Shown: positions 23,286 to 36,672, counted from the first letter of the stretch. The stretch: DNA of 64,000 nucleotides from Cornus controversa (GCA_026545225.1 CM048845.1:84905033-84969032), one strand, 5' to 3'. Translations and numbers: made by a program. Notes: generated from the letters alone by a model not told the origin.

Positions 23286-26200
23286 ATGTCGGGACCAGCG
23301 CGAATCAAGTCGACGTACCCTGCAGATTCGGAGTCACGGCCGGTCCTACTGCCGGCCGGGAACAAAGCGAGACCGATCGAAACGCGCAAGCCGGTTTTGA
23401 AACCTCAGAGGAAAGTAGAGAAACTGCAAGAAATTGATGAAGCCACGGCAAGAATAGCTAAATCGTCACCAGCACCATCACCGCCGCATTGTATTACTGT
23501 ACCGTGGATTTTGAAGCAGCAGGACCACAGAGTTCTGAAGTCGAATTCATCGCTCAGTGCTTCGTGTTCGTCGGACGCGTCATCCGATTCGTCGCACAGT
23601 GGTTCGTCCTCGACTGGGAGGATAAACCGACGGAGTGTGGCACCTATTCGGAGAAAGCAATGCGCTTCAAGACCAAAAAGATTGTTACTGATAGTGACAT
23701 TGTCTCGGCAGCTGTGGCAGATGCTTTACTGGTCAAGAAAAGGTGCGCTTGGGTTACTCCGAATGCTGGTAGGATTTTGTTTCTTTGGCTTAAGCTAAAC
23801 TGTATTTGCTATTTGTGATGGACTCTCAAGTATAATTTTTTTTTTTTTTAACATACTCTCAAATATAATAGCTGTTTTCTACTCGTATTTGCCTGTATAT
23901 GATCTTTATGTGATTTTGTAAATTGTGGTAATTGAGTTATTTACCTGTTTTCGTGGTTAGTTAATGTGACAATTCTAACTTGACTTTACTTATTGTGTCA
24001 TTTTTTCGTTGTTAATATTAGTATGATGGTTACAGTTTACAAGATAAATACTGTCAATGTATGAAAAGTGCCGCACATTGTTCTGCAGTGAGAGTGGGCA
24101 TAGTAGTAATGATTCTCTTTGGCGTTTGTACATCAAATTAGTTGAACTTGGAGCAATTCACCCATCCTTCCCTATTAGTTCACTACTTCGCTATTCATAA
24201 AAGTTATATATCTGATTTTATGAGTCTCCCAGTTTGTTGCTTGAGGTTGAACTTTTCAGAATTCTTTTTTTGGGGTGAGAGTTCACAACTTTTAAAACCT
24301 GCATTGCGGTTTCGAACACTCTAGATTACCTTTGCCATGAAATAGACCATATGTTACATATAATTTTCATAATATTGGAATGTTTGATTCATTCTTAGTT
24401 TATAGTTACGTAGGTCTTCCTTAATCTAAATCTTCCACCTGAAGTAAAAGTCCTAGTAGGTTTCCAATTGTTTAGTGCAAGTTAGGCAAGGAATGAAATG
24501 CCTAAATTAGTTAGATTTGACTTAACTTGGCATTTGGCAAAGGTTTTTGATTATGCGGGTTTAGTTTCACAAATTCCTTTTCAAATTTCAATATTTGACA
24601 ATTCCTAATACTTAAGTTGAATCGTAGCCATCATATCTTTTCACATGGCTCATGTACCTTTTGCCTCTCTATTTTCTTTATTGCAACTTCAGATAGAATC
24701 AAATTACTTCTCCTTATTGGTAAATTCATTAGTTTCTTGTACATAATAAGTCCATCTTGGCCAACTTTTTGTTTCTTTAACCCCCTCTTGTTATGCCATT
24801 CTTCAATCCCAACTTTATTACTCAGTAAGACAGTAACTTTATGCGTCCGCTAAGAATAATCCACCTTCTTGAAACAAAATTCTCCACATCGATAATCTTA
24901 TCCACTATTACGAAAAGGAGAAACGATTGAAATGATCGAGATCTTAATAACCTAATAAGAAGTCTTCTTTGTGTACAAAAGTTATAAACATAGAAAGTAT
25001 GATCATTAAGTTAGTTGGCCTATAGAAGATTTTTTTGATTGAAAGTAAGTTCAATGTGCTCTTACTTGAAATTAGCAACACCTCTATAATAGTTATCACG
25101 ACCATGGCATACAAAGCCAGCAACTTAATTTTCTTAATTGTTTTTTGATTTTTAATCTTGTTTTGAAAACTTTTGAAGAGAGGCTAATCGGATTGCAATG
25201 GCCTATCAAGTGACTTAATCAGTAAAATAAAGCTCAAAAATCATTAATCAAGAAAACATAGATCAAATGATTCAAGTTACCAAATAACACTTCTTGGAAC
25301 TTGGATGATAACTTGTGGGCCAATTGGGTAGCTAGGATAGCTTAATAGTGGCAGGAAGAGCCTATGATAGACTTCGGAACATAGCCAAACAATGGGTCAT
25401 AAATGATCTCATCAATTATGTGGGATTCATGATTCATAGTTGTAGTATCAGTCATTGACTCAAAAGTTAGAGATGTAGTTCAGTTGGACGATGTGTAAAG
25501 ATACACATACAACACCTAGAAAAATCTTAAGAAATTATTAAAAATTAAAAATAGAAAGGACAAAATAGTTGTATAAAATAGACAAAATATATATAGCATT
25601 GTCTAAAAGATTAGTACATGCATTACCATATTAATCTATTATAATATTTCACAACAAGCACATTATATATCTAGTTAAGGGTTTTAATTCTTCATTTTTT
25701 AGTCATGTCATAGATTTACATACATCTCACATTTTATTATTTTATTTACTATTTTAAAAAATTACTGATAAATTTAATTATGCATGGATACACATGAATC
25801 TAAGGTATAACATTTAGTTCTATAATAAATTTAAAATATATATGATCATATCCATTAAACTTGAAATTTGAAAATTAGTTTAAAGCATTCCTTATTTTTT
25901 GTATTAAAGATCCTACCATAGTACCATGCAAATATCCAACCTTGATGTATTTGATGACCAAGAAGAGAGTCCGCTTAAATGGTTGGAGATGAAAGTGAAG
26001 GAGACAGAATTGAGACCGTGAGAAATTGTAAATGCGTATTGGGAGGCAAGAGAGTGAATATAACTAAGAGACATCAAGTTAAATATTGTTGTGTTATTTC
26101 ATCAGGTAGTTACCAGTGCGAAAAGCATGTGTTCTGCAAAGGAAAGATGACTCAATCTCACATGACATTGTGGTGACACTGAGGTGGCTCGGGCAGCTAT

Positions 26201-29200
26201 CATGTGAGATGACAATGTATAAGTGATAATAGCATGATTTTTTATTGAGACGGCACAACATTGTCTCACTTAAATATTGTATCAGGTCACATAACAAGAT
26301 TTGAAGCTAGTGAAACAAAGGTGACTTGGTTGAGTCAGCTCAGTATAGGCAACACTTTGAACTGTAACAGGATTTCTTTTGGGGGTGATAGATGAGTTCA
26401 AATATCATTTAGTGGAGTGGGATATTTTTTTGCTCGTTTGATTTGGATGAGGGAAGGGGGTGAATGATGGCATAAGATCAATGAGTTTAATCAGACGTTG
26501 CTTGAGATGTGGTTTTGGAGATTTACTATTGAGCATTGTGGTAGAGAGTGGTGGCTTCCAAATATAGTAAACTCCAAGAGGGACAGGCTAGTTGGAGGTC
26601 ATACATCTTATGTTGTGGTGTGGAAGAGCATTAGTGGGGGACAGGGAGAGTTTCTAAATGAATAAAAAATTCTTAATTGCGGATGGAGGGAGGTTAATAC
26701 TTTGACATGACTAATGGTGTGATGAGCATCCTTGAAAGACTCTTTTCCTTATTCATTCAGGCTTTTTGCATAAAAAAGCATAAATTGCGAATAATCACAG
26801 ATGCGATGGAATAGAGTTTATTGGCAGGTTCAGTTTCATGACTTTTTAAATGATTGGGAGGTAGAGGCAGTGGTATAGAGTGTGGAGAGGGTAGGGATGG
26901 AGGAGGGATGAAATTTTGTGAAGGGCCTTGAAAGCAGGTAGGTTCGAGGTGAAATCCTTTTATGATCAATCGATGGTCTTTTTGAATGTTCATTTCATTG
27001 AAAAGATGTTGGAAAGTAAAGGTTTCTTTTTCAGTGCCAGTCTTTGGTTCGACAATAGTTTAAACTATGAGTTGTGTGAAGCAACTTTTAAGTAGGAATA
27101 TATGTTGAATTTCTGCTGAAATATATGTCTGTTTTTCATCAGCAATATATGTCCGCCTGCTTCTCGTCTTCTCATCACTCACCGGAGGGGAAGGGGGATA
27201 TATTTTTTTTTGAACTCAGGGAAGGGGGATTCAATGATTACTTTGTTGAGTTCTATTTTTATATGGTATGATGAGAGGAGGAGAACAAGAAAAGAGAAGA
27301 AAGAAGTAGCAGATGGAGAGCATAAAGCAACTTCCATGCTTCCCAAAAACTCCCATTTTAAGTGTCCACCTTTCCATTTTTGGCTGTCCCAAAATAATTG
27401 TCCCACTTCAAAAATCGATGCACTCTTTTTTGTAATATCACCAATTTACCCTTAATTTATAAAATGTGATGTGGACCCACCTTTCCATTTACTATTTTTT
27501 AAAAGAGCAGATTAGTAAATCACTTACAACCAATACAATAAACAAATAATAAAAACTAGTATCTTAAAAAGTCAAATTGTCAAATGGGGACATTTAATTC
27601 GGGACAGAGGGAGTATTAGAGAAGAGGGGGATATAGATGGAGTGAGATAAGAAAGAGAAGACACAGAGAGGGGTGCAGGGAGACAAGAAGAGAGCAGGCC
27701 AAAGTATCCAATATATGTTAAAATCTCTAAAGTATCCCATGATTTACCCGATAAGATGCCTAATTATAGGCCTTACAGAACTCTAATAACACATAAAAAT
27801 TACAGAACTCTAATAACACATAAAAACTTTCTAAAAGTACATCTTACCCGGTAGGGGTGACTTATTGTCAGTTTTTTGTTTAAACCCATGAAAGTTTAGC
27901 AATATGAATTTGTAAATTTTCCATATAAAACACAGACTGCATTATCAATTGACATGCCTTCTTCTCATGAGTCTCACTTAAATTACTTTGCATTTGTGAC
28001 ATGGTAATTTCCTTTAGACTTTGAGGAGGGAAATGGTTGGGGTGGGATGTGAATTATTTTATATTGCCTCAATGCCTTCAACACTATTAATCTTCATCTT
28101 CTTCTCTCGTCTGTAACAACTAACAAGAACTCCTCGCCTAGTTCATCATACATCAAATGCATAGTAGATTAGGATATATGAAATTCTGGACATATTATTT
28201 ATTGGGTCAAGTGTAAAAAACCCCTGGTATACAAAATTTGTCCACTAAACACCCCCTCCAGTTATGTAAGTGCATATAACTACCAAACATTTAAAACTTA
28301 TGTGCAAATACCCCCTTCCGGCAAGTTATTGTTCAAAAACGACCGTTGCTAACTTAAAAAATTAAATGAAATACTGAGATTACCCTTTTGTGGATAAAGT
28401 GCAAAAAAAAACCCTGCTATATACAAGTTGTGCACAAAACACACCCCCCTCTAGTTAAGTATGAGCATATAACCTCCAAATATTTGTAAATGTCCCCCCT
28501 CACAATCTTCTATATATTTTAACACCCTTGTGCTATGTTTGGATGCCATTTTTCTTATTTTTTATTAATTAAAAATATTATTTTATTATTTCGGATGGGC
28601 TTGAAAAAATATATATCTTCATTGGTTTTTTTATTTCTTTTATTTTGTTGTAAGGGTATTTTAGATATTTCAATTGTTAAATTGACAAAATGTCCTTATT
28701 TGCACAATTTCAAGAATGCAAGGGGTTAATTAAACTTCAGGGGGGTATTCGCACAATTTGTATATAGTAGGGGGGATTTTTGTACTTTACCCTTTTTTTA
28801 TTATACTGCAAGGGTATTTTTGTCATTTCCTAATTCCGGTACCGGCAAATTGACAATTTGTCCCTATTTGAACAATTTAGATGATGTAGGGGATTAATTA
28901 AACGTTAGGAGGTATTTGCACATTTTGTGTATAGCAGGGTTTTTTCTTGCACTTTACCCTTATATATATTGGTATAAGAATATGCACCAGCATATTGATT
29001 CTGCCATCTGATAATTGGGTCTGTTCTTCACTTAGTGGGAGGACACCTCCTCACTTTATAATGTTTGTTTACAGTTTTCTTGTAGGTATATCTTCTTTAT
29101 AAAATTTTATGAAATAACTACTAATAGTTCCATCTGCTGACTGGTTTTCATTTGGTGAAGATCCATGTTATGCTGATTTTCATGACAAAGAATGGGGAAC

Positions 29201-31934
29201 TCCTGTCCATGATGACAAGTATATAACCTTACTGATAGTAAAATATTTCTTTTTTTTATTTCCAATTGCAATATGGAACTTCATTGAATGGCATATTGCC
29301 TCTGATTGTCCTCAACAACTTGCAGGGAACTATTTGAATTGCTCATCTTATCCACTGCTTTGGCTGAACTTACATGGCCTGCGATTCTCAACAAAAGGCA
29401 TATGTTTAGGTGTGGTTCCTCAATCTTTCAGAGTCAAAATATGGGTGGATGGACCAAATGGTTATTCTTATTTTATGGGTTTTAATTATGCTGATTTGGA
29501 ATGACATCTATTCCTACACAGGGAAGTCTTTCTGGATTTTGATCCAATTGATGTCTCAAAATTAAATGAGAAGAAGATAGTGACACCAGGAAGCCCTTCT
29601 AACTCTCTTCTATCAGAGCTAAAGCTGCGGGTCATCATCGAAAATGCACGTCAAATGTGTTAGGTGCTAATTTGTTCTTTGAATTATTCCCATGCAGAAC
29701 TAAAATCTTCCTTGCTAATATTGGTGAACCATTATTTATTCATTTGGTGGGGATAACTCTAGACTAGAATATAGTGATTGTAGTAATTTTATTATTCGAT
29801 GTCTGCTTTAAATGCAGATGATTCTAGGTTTTGATTTCTCAAGTTGAAAACTATGGGTGCTAAAAGTTCAGTTTTGGACTGATGGAGTATTATACATAAG
29901 ATGACGGATTTAACCGATTGGGTTAGGTTATATTTGAGGACAATCAGGAGAATCCTGAACTACCTTTGTCCTTGTTCTCTTCTGGTGATGCTCCAAAAGT
30001 TCTTCTAAGTTGTTGAGCCATTCTTTATAGGAGTACAGGAATGCAGAGGAGAGGTGGTGGTAGCAAGTGCACATGCCAAAGCAGTTTGGCTAAATGGAGC
30101 ACACAGAGTGCAACCTATGGCGAATGTGTCTTGGGTAACATGTGACATCCGTCTCTAAAATGGAACAAAGTAGTAAACTGTATAGAAGCTTACCTCGATG
30201 AGCCTCTTCGGTTTCAGCCACCAAGCTACAAAACCCTAGGATTCTGAATGGATATTGACTCAATCTGGAAGTTACACTGCAGCTACTCACTAAGCTTGCA
30301 GAGAGGCTCCTGCTTCCAGCCCAGGCATGCAAAAATTTACCCAGGGTGTATGCACTAGGTGGCTTGTGAGGCAAGATGATGTAGAGCAAAGTTATAAAGA
30401 CAACGTTCAGGAGATAACCAAATCTACTGTGTTTGTAAACCCAACTCCTGTCCCATGTATTGAGATTCGAGGTCGAGGCATTGAGTGCATTGACTAAGGG
30501 ACCAACATGAGTTACTCGGCATGGAGAAATGTTGATGGGTTGTGGTTCTAAGGCCCACGTGTCTCAGAGAAATGTTGACGTGTTGGCCGGAGGATGGATA
30601 GTCAAGAGATTTGGATGGTGATGCATGATGAGGTGAAAACATATCATTTGGACATAGTAGTGATAACACATGATAAGGTGGGAGTATGCCTCAAGCTAAG
30701 TAGCACAAACATGGACATGATACAACATAATACGCCAACATATTAAATCCTAAAAAAGTAAGATATGGACATGGCATAGAAATGACAAAGTATAAATTTT
30801 TATTTATATTACATATGTTGAGTAAGATAATTATGGAACTTTAAGTAATATATTGATTTCTATACTAGGAGTTACACAATCTAGAAGATGAAGTTATGCA
30901 AATATGGAAAAGATTATTATGTTATATTTGTTGCTACTCTCCTATTTTGCCATTACAATTATATATTGTTGTCCTATATGAAAAATTTTCAATTAAAAGA
31001 TTCAGCTTTTTGAGGTGTATCATATTGTTTTCAATATTGTTGGACATGGCCACTTTTAGACGTGTTTGTGTTATACAAGACTTTCATTAAGAATTATGTT
31101 AGAATTATGTTGGGGAGTGTTTAGGATGTGTCCGCTAAGTGTTCAAGATGTGTCAGCTAACTGTATGAAAGAATTAAATGTAGTTTTAAATTATGGACAC
31201 GCTATGAAATGTCAGACACGGAGTGTTCAAACAGTGTTGGTTCCAACTGGGACATGGCAACTTCATAAAGTTGTTGGTGCTTCTTAGGCCATAAGAATTG
31301 CTATTTTGCACATGTATACCCAAAACTAAACTGATTGGATGGTCGTAGCTTCTGTTAGGATAACATTAGCACCAAGTGAATAAAGATGATTATGTCTTCC
31401 AGTTTCCTGTTTATAATATGAGTTGTTGAGAAATTCTCCACTTAAAATTTCCATTTGATGCAGCCACAATAAAATATAATTAGAGTGGACAAATTGGAAT
31501 TACAATAAACTGTCGGTTTATTTTGAATTGTGCACAGTGTCTTGATTAATTTTTAATTCTGTTTGTGCCTTGACAAAGATATGCAGATGATGGACGATTT
31601 TGGGTCTTTTGACAAGTATATTTGGGGCTTTGTAAACCATAAGCCTATGGTCGGTCAATTCCGGTACCCTCACCGGGTTCCGATCAAGACATCAAAAGCA
31701 GATGCGATAAGTAAAGACCTTGTGAGAAGAGGGTTCCGAGGCGTTGGACCTACAGTTATCCACTCGTTCATGCAAGTGGCTGGAATAACGAACGACCATC
31801 TCATTAGTTGCTTCAGGTTCCAGGAGTGTGTAGCTGCAGTAGCAGATGCAAGGTATAAAGACAAGGGCCTCAGGGCTCAGATTGAAAAGGAAACAATAAC
31901 CCAAGGCTACAAGCAAGAGCTATCAATCATTTGA
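23286..31934 (+). CDS. DNA-3-methyladenine glycosylase I (TAG family), five exons, frameshifted exon 1
   Basis: TAG enzymes remove alkylated adenine from DNA as the first step of base-excision repair. Exons inferred: 23286-23768, 29161-29218, 29326-29409, 29522-29658 and 31579-31934. The N-terminal tail (MSGPARIK..., ARPVLLPAGNK..., a Ser-rich stretch) matches plant family members. The glycosylase domain follows: KKRCAWVTPNA, DPCYADFHDKEWGTPVHDD, LFELLILSTALAELTWPAIL, ENARQ, FGSFDKYIWGFVNHKP, ISKDLVRRGFRGVGPTVIHSFMQ and NDHLISCFRF. Expected zinc ligands are visible: the Cys of RCAWV, a His in FHD, and the His and Cys of HLISC. Exon 1 needs a shift from frame 1 to frame 3 at a five-A run (23675-23679), as if one A were missing. 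The exon 4/5 junction gives about one residue more than expected. The gene is either a recent pseudogene or carries a sequence error. Confidence 0.85.
23769..26398. other. TAG intron 1, first part: nothing recognised
   Basis: AT-rich intron sequence with no convincing exon, repeat or transposon. Small frames at 24142, 24617 and 25979 show no family likeness. Confidence 0.5.
26399..27000 (+). pseudogene. LINE (L1-type) ORF2 C-terminal fragment
   Basis: Read with frame changes and stops, the translation follows plant L1 ORF2 after the reverse-transcriptase core: KYHLVEWDIF, then FNQTLLEMWFWRF, then DRLVGGHTSYVVVWKSI, then WCDEHP..KDSFPYSFRLF, and finally NDWEVEAV. One stretch (26486-26665) stays open for 59 codons. 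Several stops and shifts show it is dead. It lies in sense orientation in TAG intron 1. 5' end, reverse transcriptase and poly(A) tail are not seen. Confidence 0.75.
27350..27617. mobile_element. Stowaway-type MITE, left end worn
   Basis: The right end reads gggacagagggagta, the mirror image of the familiar ctccctccgtccc Stowaway terminus. Internal gtcccaaaataattgtccc near 27384 fits the left arm, but its outer end is unclear. Confidence 0.6.
28204..28959. mobile_element. Mutator-like element nested around a second, related one
   Basis: Outer ends: gggtcaagtgtaaaaaacccc on the left and, reversed, gggtaaagtgcaagaaaaaaccc on the right. Inner ends at about 28392 (ggataaagtgcaaaaaaaaaccc) and 28792 (reversed, gggtaaagtacaaaaatcccc) belong to the same family. 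Both have the inner landmark aacacacccccc or its mirror. A younger copy probably landed inside an older one. No clear 9-bp duplication. Confidence 0.7.
29659..31578. other. TAG intron 4, including a possible MITE relic
   Basis: The part from about 30690 to 31260 has scattered ggacatg, gacacgg and gtgtcc words resembling those at 39885-40340, suggesting two worn copies of one small DNA element. The open frames at 30090-30389 and 30424-30669 show no family resemblance. Confidence 0.3.
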
Positions 31935-34894
31935 GTTTATCCATGGATTAATTAGTGAGGATATAATTGATGGGCTGTAATTGACACCTTGAAAGGGTGA
32001 CCGGTCACTCACTCCGTGTTCATGAGGTGTGGCAAGGAAGTTAGTTCGTGTACAAATGACTGAATTAATTTGTAGTATTGTTTTGTAAATCAAGAAAAAA
32101 ATAGAATTTGGCATCCAAAAAGATGTGCAAGGAGTTTCGAAGTCTTTTGAGATGGATGTTTCGCCTCTCTCTCTCTTTTTTTTTTTTTCTTTCGGAAGTT
32201 GAATAAAATTGTATAAATTGGTAAATATGCACCTATAATATCTGAAACGGATTAGTTCATTGGAATCTTATTGTCACAAGAAACTAGTCAAACCAAGATG
32301 TGGAGATTGATACTTAATGCTAACCTAGTCAGACCATGATGATTTAACCATGGATGAGTGACATATATATGGTTATACACGGATACATGGAGCCTTGGGT
32401 GACCACCTGATTTTGGACTGGAGATTGATGTTAAATACAAACCTAGTCAAACCATGATTTAACCATGGTCAGCTGCCAAGAGTGTTTTGTTTTTTGGTTC
32501 ATTTTTATAGGAGAAATGAGTTTATGTTTACATCAATTACATGAAAATATCTTATTTGGCTTTTTTAGAAATATCTTCACCTTCCTAATCTCCCCAACTT
32601 TCGAATATTGATGTGGTGGAGCGTGACAGGTTTTGAAGCTTACGATAAGCCTTATTGTTTGGCTCAAATCGTGTCTTCAGTGTGTCAAAAGATGTTTGGC
32701 TCAAAACACGCTTTCGGGTGCAGTTTGTTATTTCTCTGTTGCGGGCGTGTCAACATGTTTAAGTCCAATTTTTTGCTGTTTATTAGGTACGGCCAAGCTG
32801 TGAAGGAGCCATGCAAATATTCCTGTAGTCATGGCCATCATGGCCTTGTGGTCTTTTTTCCCCGATCTGACTTTTGAGGTAATTATGGAGAGTAGGAATA
32901 ACATTTTCAAAGGTCTAGTCACTTCGGCCCTAAAGCTAATGTTTTTGTATTTTTATGGTTTAAGACAGAACCATATAACACTCAACAAAATAAATGTAAC
33001 TTCCCCTCCTTTAACATTAGTACGGCGAATGAAGATAGTCAGAACTTTGCAAGTATCATACATGGCTGTGGTCCTATTAATGCTTTAACACAAATGTTCG
33101 AAACAAAGCTCCTTGAAATAACAACTTGAAAAGATGCTCATTAACGACTCGTATAATATTGAAGAAATTAAAGACAGAAAGCAGTAATCAAAAGCAGTAA
33201 ATGCAATGAAAAAGGAAACTTTAACTACACAAGAAAGTAGTGCAAGTTGTGCGGGTGGACAAAAAAGGCAATCTTGAGAGCTACACTGCAAGTCTGCAAA
33301 GGAGCAAGTTTAGAATAAAATATGTTGATCAGCTCGGCATAGGTGTCAATTCGTTGGGATGTTCGAACACGTGTGTGTCTGGGTCTGTGTTGGTGCAGGA
33401 CATTTAGCTCGATCATAAATGAGTTATATTTATAGTACATTTTGAGCTTTGTCGATCGTTGAATTGCTTTGCACATGAATGGTTGAGATTAGATCTTGAA
33501 TTAAGTTGGTATTTGATCATTTGAGTACTCCGGTACTTGAGAATAAGTTAGTTATTGACGTCTGATTTGCAGGGCTAAAGAAGATGAGGGCTTGTTGTCT
33601 GCTAATTAAAGAAAAATCTTGTACTTCTGATCATAAGGAAATGCTTCTTAGGCTAAAGCAATCATCACTGTAAATGCTCGGCTTCATATTTCTTTTATGA
33701 ATAATAATTTACAAGCCGATCAGACTAGTCCGATTTTTATTTTTTATGAGTGAAGTGGTGAATCCCACCACATGATGTCATGGTGATGTTATGTGATGGA
33801 ACTCACCACTCCACCCACATAAACATATTTTCGGTCTATTCCAATTTGGACTATCTATCGTTACTTTTCTTATATTAGAAATACATACTCTTTTATTAAA
33901 CCTCTAACATTAGAGTTGAGAATAGCAGATATCTTTTCTTACAATGATCTTGGTAATTGGCTTGACTTAGATTTCACGTGGACCACAATGATTGATTTTT
34001 CTAATTAAATTGGTGCTTTGATTGAAGGAGTAATTATCATTAGAGCACCGCTAATATCATAGCATTAAATATACTGATTTTCTTGTTGCTTGATCTTAAT
34101 TTCTAGCTTAGGGATGGCACTTTTCAATACGTGAATGAATGTAACAGGACTCTTAACCATGGATGGCTACCAAGTGTCTTGGTTTTGGGTTCATTTTTAT
34201 AAGAGAAATGAGTTTAATGTCTACATCAATTATCTTTATCTTTTATTTTATTTTATTTTATTTTTATAGAAATATCTTCACCTTCCTAAGCTCCCCAACT
34301 TTCGAAGCTTATGATAAACCTTATATTATCTTTTTATTAGAAGCTAGTTACAAACATGTAGAGGTGAATAGTTTCATTAGTTTAACTCTTACCATTATCA
34401 ATTGCCGGACACTTGCTGCATGTACACAATATAGACGCACAGAAGGAGAACTTGTAAACATCCCAAACCACAAAGAGTAACATAAATACAAACATACAAA
34501 AATATATATATATATATATATTGGGAGGACAGTAATTTATGGGAAGAAAAATATTATGTAGAGCAGGTTTCTATATGATTCATAATTGATATGAACAATT
34601 GACATAGAAAGTGGGAAATTTGGAGTGAATATGTCGTGCAAGGCCTGGACCAACGCACACCACCTGTTTGTATTACAATTTCAATTTTCAACCCAAGGAT
34701 ATGCCGGTTGGTTGTATTGACTATTGAGATTTTGTTGGGTCCGGTTTTAACCAATCCCAAGTTGGAGCCTCAAATAAAGTCATCCACTCATTTGAGAAAA
34801 TTCAAACTACATGTCCCAATAGTTTGATTCTTCTCCAATGTGGTATTTACATAAATTTGTGGACTCCAAATCTTTCAACAAGTCAAACTAAAAT
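31935..34894. other. Intergenic region between convergent TAG and WRKY genes
   Basis: It holds two kinds of direct repeat. A unit of about 50 bp occurs at 32299-32353 and 32418-32469 (ggagattgat...cctagtca(a/g)accatgat...aaccatgg). A longer unit occurs at about 32465-32660 and 34155-34330, sharing ggttcatttttata(g/a)gagaaatgagttta and atcttcaccttccta...ctccccaactttcga. No gene is recognised. Confidence 0.6.
34497..34521. repeat. (TA)n microsatellite
   Basis: Short TA run about 0.4 kb downstream of the WRKY stop codon. Confidence 0.85.
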
Positions 34895-35859
34895 TCACCA
34901 TTTCTCTGTCTGATTATGTTGGAGAATTTTTCCCGAAATGGCGGCCACAAGTGCTGCTTTGAAACTTGGATCTTTCGACAAGGAAGAAGCCATTTGTTCT
35001 GCCAAGAACCGTTGAAATTCTGGTGAATCGATTTTCTGGCTAGTATTTTTGGCTTCAGTACTGTTAGGTTTAGGTTTTGTTAGGTCAAGAGTAATGGTAG
35101 GTCCAGATGAGCCGAGTGAAGCTGAGCAGGGGACTGAACCAAGTGTCATGCAATGGTTAGAACCCGATGTGGCCTCCGCACTTGAAGGGTGTGGATGGTT
35201 GTGTTCACCTTCATATGTTGCAACCAGAATTGATTGATCTTCAACACTTCTTTGCACCTGAACAGAGAAAAATTGTGCAAACAGCTTAGAAAAATGCTAC
35301 CCAATCTTTTTCCATGTACAAACATAAAGATTTGGTAATTTAGGAACTCAAAATCCCAACTAGCCTAAGAAAAATAAAACCACCTAATGCAAATTTGGAT
35401 GTGTTATAAAAAAAATGTTTCAATTTTTTGTGAAATAAAAGACTAAGCCTAGTGTACAAGACTCTTGTCATTGCAATATTTGGAAAATGTCAGATGTACG
35501 CTCGATGACTTACCTCCGCATATAGAGAGGATGTTTCCGTGTTTAGGGATCATGGAATGTCTTTATTCTTAATTTTGGTACATATAATTGTGATTTCATG
35601 CCGGACATAATAGATCTAATCCAAGACTTTACCCTATTGATTTTTGAAGAGGGTCAATTATAATCTTCATCAACAAAATTAATCTTGAAATTTAGGCTCA
35701 CCTTTTTTTTGACAGGGCAACTAGGAGCAAAGGAGCATTTGAAGTAAGCTCTAGGAGAGGGGTTGTCTCGGGTAACCTTCTGCCCATATTTCCTCCATTG
35801 ATATCCATCCTTCACTACCTGAAATTCACATAATGTTGGTCAATATCAGAAACAACATC

Positions 35860-35904
<45 letters not shown>

Positions 35905-36672
35905 CCTAAAAAGAAAAGGGTATCAAGAAATCCTCAAGTGCTATAGGATGTAGACTTACAAGGCTTGTATCGGATGCTTCAGTTCGAACATAGTTCCTTG
36001 AAATTTTGGCCTTCACGTGTTCTTCCCTGGGCTTCTTGCATGAATCTTCATCACTTGAACTACTCTCTGAATGCCCATTAGTTCCATTGTTATTAATATT
36101 ATTGTCATTGTTGTTGGTTGTGGTGCTCTCGGATTTCCTCTTCCGCGACACAGTAGCCTCATTTTTGCTCATATAATCCATCAATTGGCTTCGCAAAGTA
36201 TTGTAGTTCTCACACATGACAGTCAACATTTCAGTTAGCTTCTTGTTTTCCGCACTCACTCGATTCAATTCCTCTACTAATGCACCTGCCTGATCAACAC
36301 CACAATAATGAAACATAAATTTAATCATTCTTGATCAAGACTTGGTATCAAAAGACACATTTGCATATACATATTCATGTATAGATATATATATAAGTTT
36401 TGTATAGACTAACCTCTTCTTTTACTGAGGGCTTCCTCCCCAACTGATCAAAAGAATTGCTGTGCGACTCCCTATTCTGAGAGAAAGAAGTAACAAATTA
36501 AGATTTCTAAATTTAGCAACTCAAAGTGTGTATCATAAGAACATATGGCCGGGCATGACCAATATATATATATATATATTCATGAATATTGACGTACCGG
36601 AGCTTCCTCGAGAAATCTCAAAGGATTGGTATTGAGATCCAATGAAGTGTTAATCAGACTTCTGTATTCCAT
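34895..36672 (-). CDS. WRKY transcription factor, group IIa (WRKY40-like), five exons
   Basis: Minus-strand exons: 36672-36598, 36476-36414, 36289-35960, 35818-35702 and 35257-34895. All junctions are GT...AG and phase 0; the product is 315 residues. N-terminal [11 protein letters not shown] resembles the EAR-like LDLN motif of WRKY40. A leucine-zipper coiled coil follows (about residues 47-80, [18 protein letters not shown]). KRK near residue 90 may be part of the nuclear signal. The WRKY domain (exons 4-5) has WRKYGQK and a zinc finger with CSFAPSC (C-x5-C) and HNH. The intron before VQR is the position typical of groups IIa and IIb. WRKY18/40/60-type proteins bind W-boxes (TTGAC) and mainly act as repressors in basal defence and ABA signalling; that role is by family. 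The gene looks intact. Confidence 0.93.
35862..35901. repeat. (TA)n microsatellite in WRKY intron 3
   Basis: A TA run fills part of the short intron between exons 3 and 4. Further TA runs sit in intron 1 (about 36561-36580). Confidence 0.9.

Noticed and set aside
25470-25510. A-box-like gtagttcagttgg
   Set aside because: No B box or tail follows; a single 12-base match is expected by chance.
30090-30669. Two minus-strand frames in TAG intron 4
   Set aside because: No domain or family resemblance; they are antisense within an intron.
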